From assembly GCF_000259255.1 (NCBI RefSeq), contig NC_017737.1, positions 434,001-498,000 of the forward strand: 64,000 nucleotides of DNA, written 5' to 3'. Positions within the stretch are counted from its first letter, which is position 1. Every line of letters starts with the position of its first letter. Position numbers and translations under genes: made by a program. Positions 48,701 through 59,400 of this stretch are shown in pieces. The stretch is from Helicobacter cetorum MIT 00-7128. GTDB taxonomy: Bacteria; Campylobacterota; Campylobacteria; Campylobacterales; Helicobacteraceae. A model generated the notes under the pieces. That model had not been told where the DNA came from. It was given only the letters and a program-made list of their open reading frames with translations, and ran no database searches.

Positions 48701-48950
48701 ATAAGTATAAAAATTGTTATAGGGGTGTAACAATCTCCAATTTCTAATAAGATAAATTATCAATGATTGTAAAAAGCTAAGTGTTTTATGGGAGCAAGGG
48801 GTTATGCACTTTTAGTGGTTTATTGGTTGGTTTTAAGCTATTTTTGTGTAAATGAAAGATTATTTTAACAAGCTTATTTGTTTAGCAAGGAGATTGTCTA
48901 GCGCTTAAGGGGGTTAGGCTGGGTGTCTCTCTTCACCCAACCTAAGTATT
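48701..48950 (+). ncRNA. Candidate structured RNA in the HD gene-tRNA-Ser gap
   Basis: A TATAAT box at 48689-48694 precedes a region with nested pairing: ATTGTTA/TAACAAT (48713-48719 with 48728-48734), a long-range 9-bp match ACAATCTCC/GGAGATTGT (48730-48738 with 48890-48898), internal AAAAAGCT/AGCTATTTTT and AAGTG/CACTT helices, and a final strong hairpin (48914-48945). There is no good coding frame. It does not match SRP, tmRNA or RNase P as I know them. Existence and strand are inference. Confidence 0.35.
48914..48945. terminator. GC-rich hairpin between HD gene and tRNA-Ser
   Basis: TTAGG-C-TGGGTG pairs with CACCCA-A-CCTAA across an 8-base loop: an 11-bp stem with one mismatch, the strongest stem in this gap. 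It could end a rightward RNA or the leftward tRNA transcript. No T run on either side. Confidence 0.5.
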
Positions 48951-49053
48951 TGTATTTGTAAAATCTGTAAAAGGAGTGTTGTAAAAGGAATGCTTAGAAA
49001 CTCTATGATGTCTTATTAAAAGACATTAACAAAAAGTTTAAAGGCAAAAAGGC

Positions 49054-49144
49054 TGGCGGACAGGGAGGGATTCGAACCCTCGGTAACCTTACGGCTACGC
49101 ATCCTTAGCAGGGATGTGGTTTCAGCCAACTCACCCACCTGTCC
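49054..49144 (-). tRNA. tRNA-Ser (anticodon GCU)
   Basis: The minus strand folds as a class II tRNA. Acceptor GGACAGG pairs with CCTGTCC; the anticodon stem CATCC/GGATG holds the loop CTGCTAA with anticodon GCT (reads AGC/AGU); a long variable arm GTAGCC-GTAA-GGTTAC is typical of serine; the T arm is GAGGG-TTCGAAT-CCCTC; discriminator G and an encoded CCA end it. Confidence 0.96.
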
Positions 49145-49291
49145 AATGCAAGAATTGTAGTCAATCTAAGTTGAAAGAAACCTTAAAGATTAACAATTTT
49201 TGGAAAAAATTTAATGATTTCTAAACAAAACTAAAGGCTTTTAGTATTAAAATTTTAATTAATAGATTTTAGTTTTTAAAAGGAGAATCGC

Positions 49292-50221
49292 ATGCAATAC
49301 GCATTATTATTTCCGGGACAAGGCTCGCAATGCGTGGGAATGGGGAAGTCGTTTTATGAAAGCCACTCATTAGCTAAAGAGCTATTTGAGAAAGCCTCTA
49401 GTGTGCTTAAAGTGGATATGAAAAAGACACTTTTTGAAGAAAATGAGTTGTTAAATCAAACCGCTTATACTCAGCCAGCCATTTATCTAGTGAGCTATAT
49501 TGCTTATAAGTTATTAGACCAACGAGTTAGTGGGGGGCTAAAACCTACTTTTGCTTTAGGGCATTCGCTTGGTGAAGTGAGTGCGGTGTCTTTGAGTGGG
49601 GCGCTTGATTTTGATAAGGCCATTAAGCTTACGCACCAACGAGGATTGTTTATGCAAGAGGTGTGTCAGGGCAAAGATGTATCCATGATGGTGGTTTTAG
49701 GAGTTAGTGAAGAAAAACTTTTGAGCTTGTGTCAAAAAACCAAGAATGTATGGTGTGCGAATTTTAATGGCGGAATGCAAGTGGTCTTAGCGGGGCTTAA
49801 AAACGATTTGAAAGCCCTAGAGCCAACTTTAAAAGAAATGGGTGCTAAAAGAGTAGTGTTTTTGGAAATGAGTGTTGCAAGCCATTGTCCGTTCTTAGAG
49901 CCAATGACGCTTAAATTTAGAGAGTTATTAGAAAAAAATTTAAAAGACAAGTTTAGTTTTGAAGTGATTTCTAATGCAACCAAAGAGGCATACAGCAACA
50001 AAGAAAAGGCAATTGAGCTTTTGAGCTTACAGCTCACTCAGCCAGTGCATTATCAAGATTGTATTAAAGAAAATAATGATAGAGTAGATGCGTTTTTTGA
50101 ATTAGGCTGTGGAACTATTTTAAAAGGGCTTAACAAGCGCTTAAGCAACAAGCCAACCATGAGTATAGGGGATAACAAAGGGCTTGAAGAGGCGATTGAG
50201 TTTTTAGAAGAATATGTGTGA
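49292..50221 (+). CDS. fabD: Malonyl-CoA:ACP transacylase
   Basis: 309 residues. Loads malonyl onto acyl carrier protein for fatty acid synthesis. Signatures: FPGQGSQCVGMG, catalytic Ser92 in GHSLGEVSA, and the catalytic-His segment ASHCPFLEPM. RBS AAAAGGAGAA. Its stop overlaps an unused upstream GTG of mtnN; the two genes are 14 bases apart by the chosen starts. Confidence 0.97.
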   Translation: MQYALLFPGQGSQCVGMGKSFYESHSLAKELFEKASSVLKVDMKKTLFEENELLNQTAYTQPAIYLVSYIAYKLLDQRVSGGLKPTFALGHSLGEVSAVSLSGALDFDKAIKLTHQRGLFMQEVCQGKDVSMMVVLGVSEEKLLSLCQKTKNVWCANFNGGMQVVLAGLKNDLKALEPTLKEMGAKRVVFLEMSVASHCPFLEPMTLKFRELLEKNLKDKFSFEVISNATKEAYSNKEKAIELLSLQLTQPVHYQDCIKENNDRVDAFFELGCGTILKGLNKRLSNKPTMSIGDNKGLEEAIEFLEEYV

Positions 50222-50235
50222 ATAAAGGAAAATTT

Positions 50236-50928
50236 ATGCAAAAAATTGGCATTTTAGGAGCTATGAGAGAAGAAATTGCTCCTTTATTGGAATTATTTGG
50301 GATTGATTTTGAAGAGATTTCTTTAGGAGGCAATGTCTTTCATAAGGGGATTTATCAAGATAAGGAAATTGTGATTGCTTATAGCAAGATTGGCAAAGTG
50401 CATTCTACTTTAACCACTACAAGCATGATTTTACATTTTGGAGTTAAAAAGGTGCTTTTTAGTGGGGTAGCTGGAAGTTTGATTAAAGATTTAAAAATCA
50501 ATGATTTATTGATTGCTAATAAGTTAGTTCAGCATGATGTGGATTTGAGTGCCTTTAATCACCCCTTAGGCTTTATTCCAGAGAGTGAAGTTTTTGTTAA
50601 AACGAGCGAGGAATTAAACGCTTTAGCTAAAGTGGTGGCTAAAGAGCAAGGCATTATTTTAAAAGAGGGGGTTATTGCCTCAGGAGACCAATTCGTGCAT
50701 AGTAAAGAGCGCAAAGAATTTTTAATCAAAGAATTTAATGCAAGTGCGGTAGAAATGGAGGGAGCAAGTGTGGCGTTTGTGTGTGAAAAATTTAGTGTTC
50801 CATGCTGTGTTTTAAGAAGTATTAGCGATAATGCTGATGAAGATGCTGATATGAGTTTTGATGATTTTTTAGAACAAAGCGCTAAAACTTCAGCTCAGTT
50901 TTTAAAAAGTATGGTAGATAAGCTTTAA
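50236..50928 (+). CDS. mtnN: 5'-methylthioadenosine/S-adenosylhomocysteine (aminofutalosine) nucleosidase
   Basis: 230 residues from the ATG at 50236, preceded by AAAGGAAAATTT; a GTG at 50218 overlapping fabD is less likely. PNP/UDP phosphorylase fold: IGILGAMREEIAPLLE, FSGVAGSL, ASGDQFVHS and EMEGASVAFVCE, and the catalytic Asp in ISDNADEDA. In Helicobacter this enzyme also cleaves 6-amino-6-deoxyfutalosine for menaquinone synthesis, so it links methionine salvage and respiration. Confidence 0.95.
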   Translation: MQKIGILGAMREEIAPLLELFGIDFEEISLGGNVFHKGIYQDKEIVIAYSKIGKVHSTLTTTSMILHFGVKKVLFSGVAGSLIKDLKINDLLIANKLVQHDVDLSAFNHPLGFIPESEVFVKTSEELNALAKVVAKEQGIILKEGVIASGDQFVHSKERKEFLIKEFNASAVEMEGASVAFVCEKFSVPCCVLRSISDNADEDADMSFDDFLEQSAKTSAQFLKSMVDKL

Positions 50929-51002
50929 AAATAATTAGAAATTAAGCTATTTTTTAGTAAAATCTCGCCCTTGAAGGATTAGGCGTCATCTCATACATTA
51001 GA

Positions 51003-51026
51003 CCTAGCTTTTTTAAAAAGCGTAGG
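51003..51026 (+). other. Hairpin in the rpoD leader
   Basis: CCTAGCTTTTTT and AAAAAGCGTAGG form an imperfect stem (one unpaired G) 24 bases before the rpoD ATG. A -10-like TAGTAAAAT at about 50956 suggests a leader of roughly 90 bases containing it. It could be a processing site, attenuator or simply an mtnN terminator. Confidence 0.4.
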
Positions 51027-51049
51027 TTCTTATTTTATTGGAGTATTCA

Positions 51050-53002
51050 ATGAAAAAAAAAGCTAACGAAGAAAAAACCCCCAAAAAAGCTACACAAGAA
51101 ATTCCAGAAACCAAGTCTAAAGAAACCAAGCTTGTAAAAAAACCTAGCGCTAAAAAACTTAGCTTTAATGAAGAATTAGAAGAATTATTTGCAAGCTCTT
51201 TAAATAATTGCATTTCTTATGAATCTATTGTCCAGCTTTGTGCGAAAGTTCCTACTTTGGCTCAAGTTAAAAAGATTAAAGAGCTATCCCAAAAATACAA
51301 AAAAGAATTGGTAAGCTCTTCAGAATATGCCAAAAAGCTTAATGCGATAGATAAAATCAAAAACACACAAGAAAAGCAAAAGGTCTTAGAAGAAGAATTA
51401 GAAGATGGCTATGACTTTTTGAAAGAAAAAGAGTTTTTAGAATGGTCTAGGAGTGATAGTCCGGTGCGTATGTATTTGCGTGAAATGGGACAAATTGTGC
51501 TTTTAGACAAAGAAGAAGAGGTGGAATTAAGCAAGCAAATCCGCTTAGGTGAGGACATTATCCTTGATGCGATTTGTTCTGTGCCGTATTTAATTGATTT
51601 CATCTATGCGTATAAAGATGCTTTAATCAATCGTGAAAGAAGAGTCAAAGAGCTTTTTAGAAACTTTGATGATGATGACGACAGCTCAAGTTCTGATTCT
51701 AAGAAAGAAGAAGAAATAGATGATGAAGAAGAGGGCGAAGAGGGCAAAAAAGTCGTTTCTGAAAAAGACAAAAAGCGTGTAGAAAAAGTCTTAGAAAGCT
51801 TTAAAGCTTTAGATAAAGCTAAAAAAGAATGGCTAAAAGCATTAGATGAACCTAGAGATGAAAATGAAGATGAATTAGTTTATTTGCTAACTTTAGCTTA
51901 TAAGCGTCAAATGCTTAAAGATAGACTTTATGATTTAGGGCCTACAAGTAAGCTTATCAACGAATTAGTAAAAACTATGGAGACCACTTTAAAAAGTGGC
52001 GATGGTTTTGAAAAGGAATTAAAACGCTTAGAATATAAGCTCCCTTTATTCAATGATGCGTTAGTTGAAAACCATAAAAAAATCCTTGCAAATATCACCA
52101 ACATGACTAAAGAGGATATTACTAATCAAGTCCCAGAGGCTACTATGGTTAGTGTGTATATGGAATTAAAAAAGCTTTTCCAAACTAAAGAGGCAAGCGA
52201 AGAGGGCTTTGACTTAGACCCTAACAAATTAAAAGAGATTTTAGAACAAATCAAAAGAGGCAAGTTAATTTCTGATAGAGCTAAGAATAAAATGGCTAAA
52301 TCTAACTTAAGGCTTGTTGTAAGTATTGCTAAACGCTTTACAAGTAGGGGTCTGCCTTTCTTAGATTTAATCCAAGAGGGTAATATTGGCTTGATGAAAG
52401 CAGTAGATAAGTTTGAGTATGAAAAAGGCTTTAAATTTTCTACTTATGCGACTTGGTGGATTAAACAGGCTATTAGTAGAGCTATAGCTGACCAAGCCCG
52501 CACTATTAGAATCCCCATTCATATGATAGATACTATTAATCGCATTAATAAGGTTATGCGAAAGCATATGCAAGAAAATGGTAAAGAGCCGGATTTAGAA
52601 GTGGTGGCTGAAGAAGTAGGGCTTTCATTAGATAAAGTTAAAAATGTGATTAAAGTTACTAAAGAGCCTATTAGCTTAGAAGCTCCTGTGGGTAATGATG
52701 ATGATGGTAAGTTTGGGGATTTTGTAGAAGATAAAAATGTCATAAGCTCTATGGACCATATTATGAGAGAAGATTTAAAGGCTCAAATTGATGGGGTTTT
52801 AGACCAATTGAATGAACGAGAAAAGGCGGTGATTCGCATGCGTTTTGGTCTTTTAGATGATGAAAGCGATAGAACCTTAGAAGAAATTGGCAAAGAATTG
52901 AATGTTACAAGAGAGAGAGTGCGCCAAATTGAAAGCTCTGCTATTAAAAAGCTTAGAAGTCCGCAATATGGGCGTATTCTAAGAAATTATCTACGCATTT
53001 GA
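51050..53002 (+). CDS. rpoD: Primary RNA polymerase sigma factor (sigma-80/RpoD)
   Basis: 650 residues from the ATG at 51050 (TTGGAGTATTCA upstream; an earlier TTG at 51038 is less likely). A lysine-rich N-terminus is followed by region 1.2 ([13 protein letters not shown]), a long acidic non-conserved insert (Asp/Glu/Ser run near 205-240), region 2 ([46 protein letters not shown]) and region 4.2 ([21 protein letters not shown]). The single vegetative sigma factor of the genus. Confidence 0.97.
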   Translation: MKKKANEEKTPKKATQEIPETKSKETKLVKKPSAKKLSFNEELEELFASSLNNCISYESIVQLCAKVPTLAQVKKIKELSQKYKKELVSSSEYAKKLNAIDKIKNTQEKQKVLEEELEDGYDFLKEKEFLEWSRSDSPVRMYLREMGQIVLLDKEEEVELSKQIRLGEDIILDAICSVPYLIDFIYAYKDALINRERRVKELFRNFDDDDDSSSSDSKKEEEIDDEEEGEEGKKVVSEKDKKRVEKVLESFKALDKAKKEWLKALDEPRDENEDELVYLLTLAYKRQMLKDRLYDLGPTSKLINELVKTMETTLKSGDGFEKELKRLEYKLPLFNDALVENHKKILANITNMTKEDITNQVPEATMVSVYMELKKLFQTKEASEEGFDLDPNKLKEILEQIKRGKLISDRAKNKMAKSNLRLVVSIAKRFTSRGLPFLDLIQEGNIGLMKAVDKFEYEKGFKFSTYATWWIKQAISRAIADQARTIRIPIHMIDTINRINKVMRKHMQENGKEPDLEVVAEEVGLSLDKVKNVIKVTKEPISLEAPVGNDDDGKFGDFVEDKNVISSMDHIMREDLKAQIDGVLDQLNEREKAVIRMRFGLLDDESDRTLEEIGKELNVTRERVRQIESSAIKKLRSPQYGRILRNYLRI

Positions 53003-54399
53003 TTTTAATGAAGTATTACAAAATACACTTTGTTTGGATAGTGTGCTTGCTTTTATTAGCAAGTTGCACACAAAGAGATTTGAAACTTAAAGATTTATCT
53101 TTATCCCAAAACGCATCAAGCTATCTCAAAACAGATTCGCAAACCACCCTAAATGCCCTAGAGATTCAAAAGCTCCAACAAACCCTTAAAGACAACTATT
53201 TAAAGGCATGGTATTCTCCATGGATAGATATGAAAGCCAAAAGCAACTTAAAAGAAGTCTTTTGGATGCTCCCTATAGTGCGTAATATTCAAGGTTATGG
53301 CGAAGATTTAAAGCTTAACTCCAAAGAGCTAAATAACACCCTCATTGCTAGTATGGATATTAAGCACTACCCCTCAGTCTCTATCAAAGCCATTGTAGTG
53401 CGAGACGCACACATAAGGGCTATGCCAACCAATAAGCCTTATTATCGCTCTAAAAAAGGCTATCCTTTTGATAGGTATCAAAATTCGTTAATTTTTCAAG
53501 GTACACCGGTTTTAATCACACATTTTAACACTACTAAAACTTACGCTCACATTCAAAGTAGTTTCGTCTATGGCTGGGTTAAAATGAGCGATTTAGCTTA
53601 TATGCATAACAAGGATATAGAGCTTTTAACACACCTTAAAGATTATGTCATGCCAAAAAGTGATAAAATCCCCCTTTATACTGCTTATGGAAATTTTTAT
53701 ACCAATGCTAGGGTAGGGGAGTTATTTGCTTTAATCCCTCCCAAAAAAGACCCCTCAAAAAAAATGCTTTATCGCACTAAAGAGCCTTTGAAAGCTTATG
53801 GCTTTTCTAAAGACCCTAAAGGTTATGCGACTTTACAAAGTATCACTTTGAATGAAAAAGATTTCTTTTTATTTCCTAAAGCCCTAAATAGCGCCAACAT
53901 GGCTGAAATGATAGATACTATGATGGGTCAAAAATATGGTTGGGGCGGTTTGTTAGAAAATAGAGATTGCTCAGCTTTCACACGAGATAGTTTTGCAAAT
54001 TTTGGGATACTATTACCTAGAAATTCTTACGCACAAAGCCATTATGCAAACAACTATATTGATTTAAGCAAAATGAATGCTATAGAAAAGGAGCGCTACA
54101 TCATCGCACATGCTACGCCATTTGCCACGCTTTTGTATCTAAGGGGGCATATTATGTTATATCTAGGTGAATACAATCATCAAGCTGTTGTAGCTCATAG
54201 TGTGTGGTCTGTGCAAACCCAAAAGCATTTTAAAACCTTAAGCCATAATATAGGAGGTGTAGTGATTACTTCATTGTGGCTTGCCAAAGAGCATAATGGT
54301 GTGTTTTCTAAAAAAAGATTGTTGATTGATAGGGTGCTTGGAATGAGTGATTTACAAGCCTATATACAAACTTCTTTAAAAACCTTAAACACTAATTGA
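52999..54399 (+). CDS. SH3/NlpC-P60 lipoprotein, cell-wall peptidase (HP0087-like)
   Basis: 466 residues. Signal with lipobox (LLLLASC, Cys about 23). Middle part holds two SH3-like segments ([22 protein letters not shown]-type [12 protein letters not shown]). NlpC/P60 domain from about 305: KYGWGG, catalytic Cys in [16 protein letters not shown], then His in GHIMLYLG and VAHSVW. It should cleave peptidoglycan stem peptides in the periplasm. The start overlaps the rpoD stop by four bases. Confidence 0.87.
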   Translation: MILMKYYKIHFVWIVCLLLLASCTQRDLKLKDLSLSQNASSYLKTDSQTTLNALEIQKLQQTLKDNYLKAWYSPWIDMKAKSNLKEVFWMLPIVRNIQGYGEDLKLNSKELNNTLIASMDIKHYPSVSIKAIVVRDAHIRAMPTNKPYYRSKKGYPFDRYQNSLIFQGTPVLITHFNTTKTYAHIQSSFVYGWVKMSDLAYMHNKDIELLTHLKDYVMPKSDKIPLYTAYGNFYTNARVGELFALIPPKKDPSKKMLYRTKEPLKAYGFSKDPKGYATLQSITLNEKDFFLFPKALNSANMAEMIDTMMGQKYGWGGLLENRDCSAFTRDSFANFGILLPRNSYAQSHYANNYIDLSKMNAIEKERYIIAHATPFATLLYLRGHIMLYLGEYNHQAVVAHSVWSVQTQKHFKTLSHNIGGVVITSLWLAKEHNGVFSKKRLLIDRVLGMSDLQAYIQTSLKTLNTN

Positions 54400-54459
54400 C
54401 TTTCTTGTATTATTATTACAATTTATGAAGTTGAATCATTTCTTTTAGGGAGATTTAAG

Positions 54460-55827
54460 ATGAGTATGGAATTTGATGCGGTAATTGTTGGTGGTGGGGT
54501 TTCAGGGTGTGCGACCTTTTATACTTTGAGTGAATACAGCTCCTTAAAGCGTGTCGCCATTGTAGAAAAATGCCCTAAGTTGGCTCAGGTTAGCTCAAGT
54601 GCTAAGGCAAATTCACAAACTATTCACGATGGCTCTATTGAGACTAACTATACTGCAGAAAAAGCCAAAAAAGTGCGCCTATCCGCCAAAAAAACCCGAG
54701 AATACGCCTTGAAGAAAGGCTTGCAAAATAAGGCTATCTTTGAAACACAAAAAATGGCAATAGGTGTTGGCGATGAAGAATGTGCGTTTATGCAAAAGCG
54801 CTATGAGGCATTTAAAGAGATTTTTGAGGGATTAGAATCATTTGATAAGGCAACCATTAAGGAGCTAGAACCTAATGTTATTTTAGGTGCGCATGGAGTT
54901 GATAGACATGAAAATGTGATAGGGCATGGCTTTAAAAAAGATTGGAGCACCATGAATTATGCAAAGCTAAGTGAAAGCTTTGTAGAAGAGGCTATGAAAT
55001 TAAAGCCTGATAATAAGGTGTTTTTGAATTTTAAAGTCAAAAAGATTGAAAGGCGCAATGAGGGTTATGCACTAATTTCAGAAGATGCTGAAGAAGTGTA
55101 TGCTAAATTTGTTTTAGTGAATGCGGGTTCTTATGCCTTGCCTTTAGCTCAAAGTATGGGTTATGGCTTAGATTTAGGTTGCTTGCCTGTGGCTGGTAGC
55201 TTTTATTTTGTGCCAGATTTGCTAAGAGGCAAGGTCTATACTGTTCAAAACCCTAAACTTCCTTTTGCGGCCGTGCATGGCGACCCTGATGCAGTGATTA
55301 AGGGCAAGACTAGAATTGGCCCCACCGCACTAGCTATGCCAAAATTAGAGCGCAATAAGCATTTATTGAAAGGTATTAGCCTAGAATTATTAAAAATGGA
55401 TTTCAATAAAGATGTGTTTAAAATCATGTTTGATTTGATGAGTGATAGAGAAATCCGTAATTATGTGTTTAAAAATATGGTTTTTGAATTGCCCGCTATT
55501 GGCAAGCGCAAATTTTTAAAAGACGCTCAAAAGATTATTCCCTCATTGAGATTAGAAGACTTAGAATATGCAAGTGGTTTTGGTGAAGTGCGCCCTCAAG
55601 TATTAGATAGAACCAAGCAAAAGCTAGAATTGGGTGAAAAAAAGATTTGCACTCATAAGGGCATTACTTTTAACATGACTCCATCACCGGGCGCAACAAG
55701 CTGTATGCAAAATGCCCTAATAGACTCTCAAGAAATTGCAGAGTATTTAAACGAGAGCTTTGATTTGGAGCGTTTTTATAAAGATTTATCCCCAGAGGAA
55801 TTAGAAACTTTAAATAAAGAGAGCTAA
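54460..55827 (+). CDS. mqo: Malate:quinone oxidoreductase
   Basis: 455 residues. FAD-dependent, membrane-associated oxidation of malate to oxaloacetate, passing electrons to menaquinone; Helicobacter uses it instead of malate dehydrogenase. The Rossmann motif [16 protein letters not shown] lies at residues 8-23; [20 protein letters not shown] and [14 protein letters not shown] near the C-terminus are family blocks. It is shorter than E. coli Mqo (about 548), as in H. pylori. RBS AGGGAGATTTAAG. Confidence 0.93.
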   Translation: MSMEFDAVIVGGGVSGCATFYTLSEYSSLKRVAIVEKCPKLAQVSSSAKANSQTIHDGSIETNYTAEKAKKVRLSAKKTREYALKKGLQNKAIFETQKMAIGVGDEECAFMQKRYEAFKEIFEGLESFDKATIKELEPNVILGAHGVDRHENVIGHGFKKDWSTMNYAKLSESFVEEAMKLKPDNKVFLNFKVKKIERRNEGYALISEDAEEVYAKFVLVNAGSYALPLAQSMGYGLDLGCLPVAGSFYFVPDLLRGKVYTVQNPKLPFAAVHGDPDAVIKGKTRIGPTALAMPKLERNKHLLKGISLELLKMDFNKDVFKIMFDLMSDREIRNYVFKNMVFELPAIGKRKFLKDAQKIIPSLRLEDLEYASGFGEVRPQVLDRTKQKLELGEKKICTHKGITFNMTPSPGATSCMQNALIDSQEIAEYLNESFDLERFYKDLSPEELETLNKES

Positions 55828-56012
55828 TGCAAGAAAATGAGTCTCTTCAAATAGCTAAAAGAGCGATTAAAATCGTTTTCTTTTGGGGGCTTTTGGTGTT
55901 GTTATTGATGATGATAAATATTTATATCCTTATCAATCAGGTTAATGCTACTGCAGAAATAGGCAAGAAGGTTAAGCAACTAGAAAAAGCAACTCAAAAT
56001 TATGAGCCATAA
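55827..56012 (+). CDS. Small single-span membrane protein (HP0085-like)
   Basis: 61 residues; one membrane helix (about 17-36, VFFWGLLVLLLMMINIYIL) and a short charged tail. ATG overlaps the last base of the mqo stop, so it is co-translated. The same small gene follows mqo in H. pylori as I recall. Function unknown; it may anchor or assist Mqo. Confidence 0.75.
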   Translation: MQENESLQIAKRAIKIVFFWGLLVLLLMMINIYILINQVNATAEIGKKVKQLEKATQNYEP

Positions 56013-56439
56013 GTGGCGTTGTATTTGTAAAGATAGAGGGGGATAAATTTGGTTTCCCCATTTTGATTTATTCTGTCAATTATTAATAGTATAAAAAATA
56101 GTTTCCTATTGAAAAATTATTAAATGTTTTGTGGATAGAGAAATATTAAGAAGTTTTTCTTAATTTTATTTGGATATGAAGGTATTTTGCAAAAGTTAGT
56201 ATGATTTAAAAAAAGAGTCTTTTTATTATTTAATACCTAAATATTAATACCAAATAGATGTGTTTATCTTGATGTTTTTATTTCTATAATTTATGTCCAT
56301 TTACTTTCTGTTAAATATTGTTTCCTATTATAATACGGAATTTTTGGGTAGTGTTGGAAAAGGCGTTGTTTTTTATTCCTCAAGAAGAAATTCAAAGTAT
56401 TTTCCTATATAAAATCATATGTAATTAAGGATATAGTAA
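56013..56439. other. Upstream region of the repeat-protein gene
   Basis: 427 AT-rich bases without a coding frame. The sequence TTTCCTATT or TTTCCTATA recurs three times (about 56101, 56321 and 56400), one copy running into the TATAAT box. The repeats may be a binding site, but with so little evidence this is only a note. Confidence 0.4.
56329..56334 (+). promoter_or_regulatory. -10 box of the repeat-protein gene
   Basis: TATAAT at 56329-56334, giving a likely leader of about 100 bases before the ATG at 56440. No -35 consensus is visible. Confidence 0.55.
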
Positions 56440-59400
56440 ATGAGAAGCAAATTTTTAATTAGCTGTGTGCTTGCTGGCGTTTTAATCAATGTGGCAGATG
56501 CGCAAGATTTTAGCGATGCGCCTAGTTCTAGCGCAAGCAATAATCAAGCGTATTTTGCACAAACTAATGGTGTTCGAAAGAATGGTGGTGGGTATAATCA
56601 TGGGAACAAAGGTCAGGGAATGAATCCTTTTTATAGGATTTACTCTGATAATCATATAGATGTTAAAAGCGTAACCGCAAACGATAACAAAGTAATCTAT
56701 GACACTACCTATAACGATGTTAATAAAGGCATTATCAACGCTAAAGATATTGCTAGTAAAGATAACAAAGTTATTTATGGCACTACCTATCAAAATGTAG
56801 CTAAGGGTTCTACTAATGCTAAAGAAGTGGCTAGTAAGGACAACAAAGTTATCTATGATTCCACTTACAACCATGTAGCTAAGGGTATCATCAATGCTAA
56901 AGATGTGAGCCATAAGGCTAATAAGGTATTTTATGATACACATAGCGCACAACAAAACATTATTGATGCTAAGGGTATGGCTAAAGAAGAAAATAAAATT
57001 ATTTATGGCACTACCTATCAAAATGTAGCTAAGGGTTCTATCAACCCTAAGGAAGTGGCTAGTAAGGATAATAAGGTCATTTATGATACTACCCATAATG
57101 AGGTGGATAAAGGCATTATTAATCCTAAAGACATTGCTGATAAAGATAATAAAGTCATTTATGATACCCAATACCAACATGTAGCCAAAGGTGGTATTGA
57201 CCCTAAAGAAATTACCAAAAAAGATAACAAAGTTATCTATGATACCACTTATCAACATGTAGCCAAAAATCCCATTGATGTTAAGAGTGTAGAAAAAGAG
57301 GCTAATAAAGTTATTCATGGCACTACTTATGAGCATGTAGATAAGGGTATTATTAATGCTAAAGATATTGCCAACAAAGATAACAAGGTTATCTATGACT
57401 CTACCTATCAAAATGTGGCTAGAAATTCTATTAATCCTAAAGAAGTAACCAATAAGGATAATAAGGTTATTTATGATACTACCCATAATGAGGTGGATAA
57501 GGGCATTATCAATCCTAAAGAGATTTCTAAAAACGACAACAAGGTTATTTATGGCTCTACTTATGAGCATGTAGCCAAGGGAATTATCAGTGCTAAAGAA
57601 ACAAGCCAAAAAGCTGATAAGATTTTCTATAATACCTATAATGATGTAGATAAAGGCATTATTAATCCTAAGGACATTACCGATAAAGATAATAAAGTCA
57701 TTTATGATACCCAATACCAAAATGTAGCCAAAGGTGGTATTGACCCTAAAGAAGTAACTAATAACGATAATAAAGTTATCTATGGCACTACTTATGAGCA
57801 TGTGGCAAAAGGTATTATCAACACTAATAGCATAGCAGAACAAGAAAAAAGAAACCAAAAGCTTGGCGATGATATTTATAATCATGTAGATAAGGGTATT
57901 ATCAATCCTAACGAGGTGGCTAGTAAGGATAATAAGGTTATTTATGATACTACCCATAATGAGGTGGATAAAGGCATTATTGATTCTAAGGGTATCGCTC
58001 AAAAAGATAACAAAGTAATCTATGATACCACTTACCAACATGTGGCTAAAGGTATTATTAGTCCTAAAGAAGTCTCACAAAAAGCAGATAAAATCTTCTA
58101 TGATACCTATAATAATGTAGATAAGGGCATTATTGATTCCAAGAGTATTGCCCATAATGATAATAAGGCCATTTATGACACTATTCATAATAATGTAGAT
58201 AAAGGCATTATCAACGCAAAAGGTATTGCAAAAGAAGAGAGCAAGATTGCAAAGAACGCCCATGATACCACTAAAGGCATTATCAATCCTAAAGAAATTA
58301 GCAATAAAGATAATCAAGTTATCTATGATACTACCCACAACGAAGTTACTAAGGGTATTATTGATTCTAAGAGTATTGCAAGCAACGATAACAAGGTTAT
58401 CTATGATACTACCCATAATGAGGTGGATAAAGGTATTATAAATGCAAAAGGTATTGCCAATAACGATAATAAGGTTATCTATGGCACTACTTATGAACAT
58501 GTGGCAAAAGGTATTATCAATGCTAAGGGCATTGAGAAAGAAGAAGAAAAAGCCAGCAAACATATCCATGATGTGAATGATAAGATTACTAAAGGCATTA
58601 TTAATCCTAAAGACATTACTGATAAAGATAATAAAGTCATTTATGATACCCAATACCAAAATGTAGCCAAAGGTATTATTAGCCCTAAAGAAATTACCAA
58701 TAAAGATAACAAAGTTATCTATGATACCACTTACCAACATGTGGCTAAAGGTATTATTAGTCCTAAAGAAGTCTCACAAAAAGCAGATAAAATCTTCTAT
58801 GATACCTATAATAATGTAGATAAGGGCATTATTGATTCCAAGAGTATTGCCCATAATGATAATAAGGCCATTTATGACACTATTCATAATAATGTAGATA
58901 AGGGTATTATTGATTCTAAAGATATTTCCAATAAAGATAATCAAGTTATCTACGGCTCTACTTATGAGCATGTAGCTAAGGGAATTATTAACGCCAAAGG
59001 TATTGAAAAAGAAGAGCAAGAGGCTACCAAGAATATTCATAGCGTTGCTAAAAATTCTATAAACCCTAAAGAAGTAACCAATAAGGATAATAAGGTTATT
59101 TATGATACTACCCATAATGAGGTAGATAAAGGTATTATTAATGCAAAAGGTATTGCCAATAACGATAATAAAGTTATTTATGGCACTACCTACAAAGATG
59201 TTACTAAGGGTATTATTAATGCTAAGGGTATTAAAGAGGAGGAGAGTAAAGCTACTAAAAATATTTATGATAGTGCTAAAGGGATTATTAATCCTAAAGA
59301 CATTGCTCATAATGACAATAAGGTAATTTATGATACCACCCATAATGAGGTAGATAAAGGCATTATTGATTCTAAGGGTATTGCAAGCAACGACAATAAA

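Noticed and set aside
49054-49144. Further tRNA or rRNA genes near tRNA-Ser
   Set aside because: No second T-arm plus acceptor pairing was found in the surrounding 1 kb.
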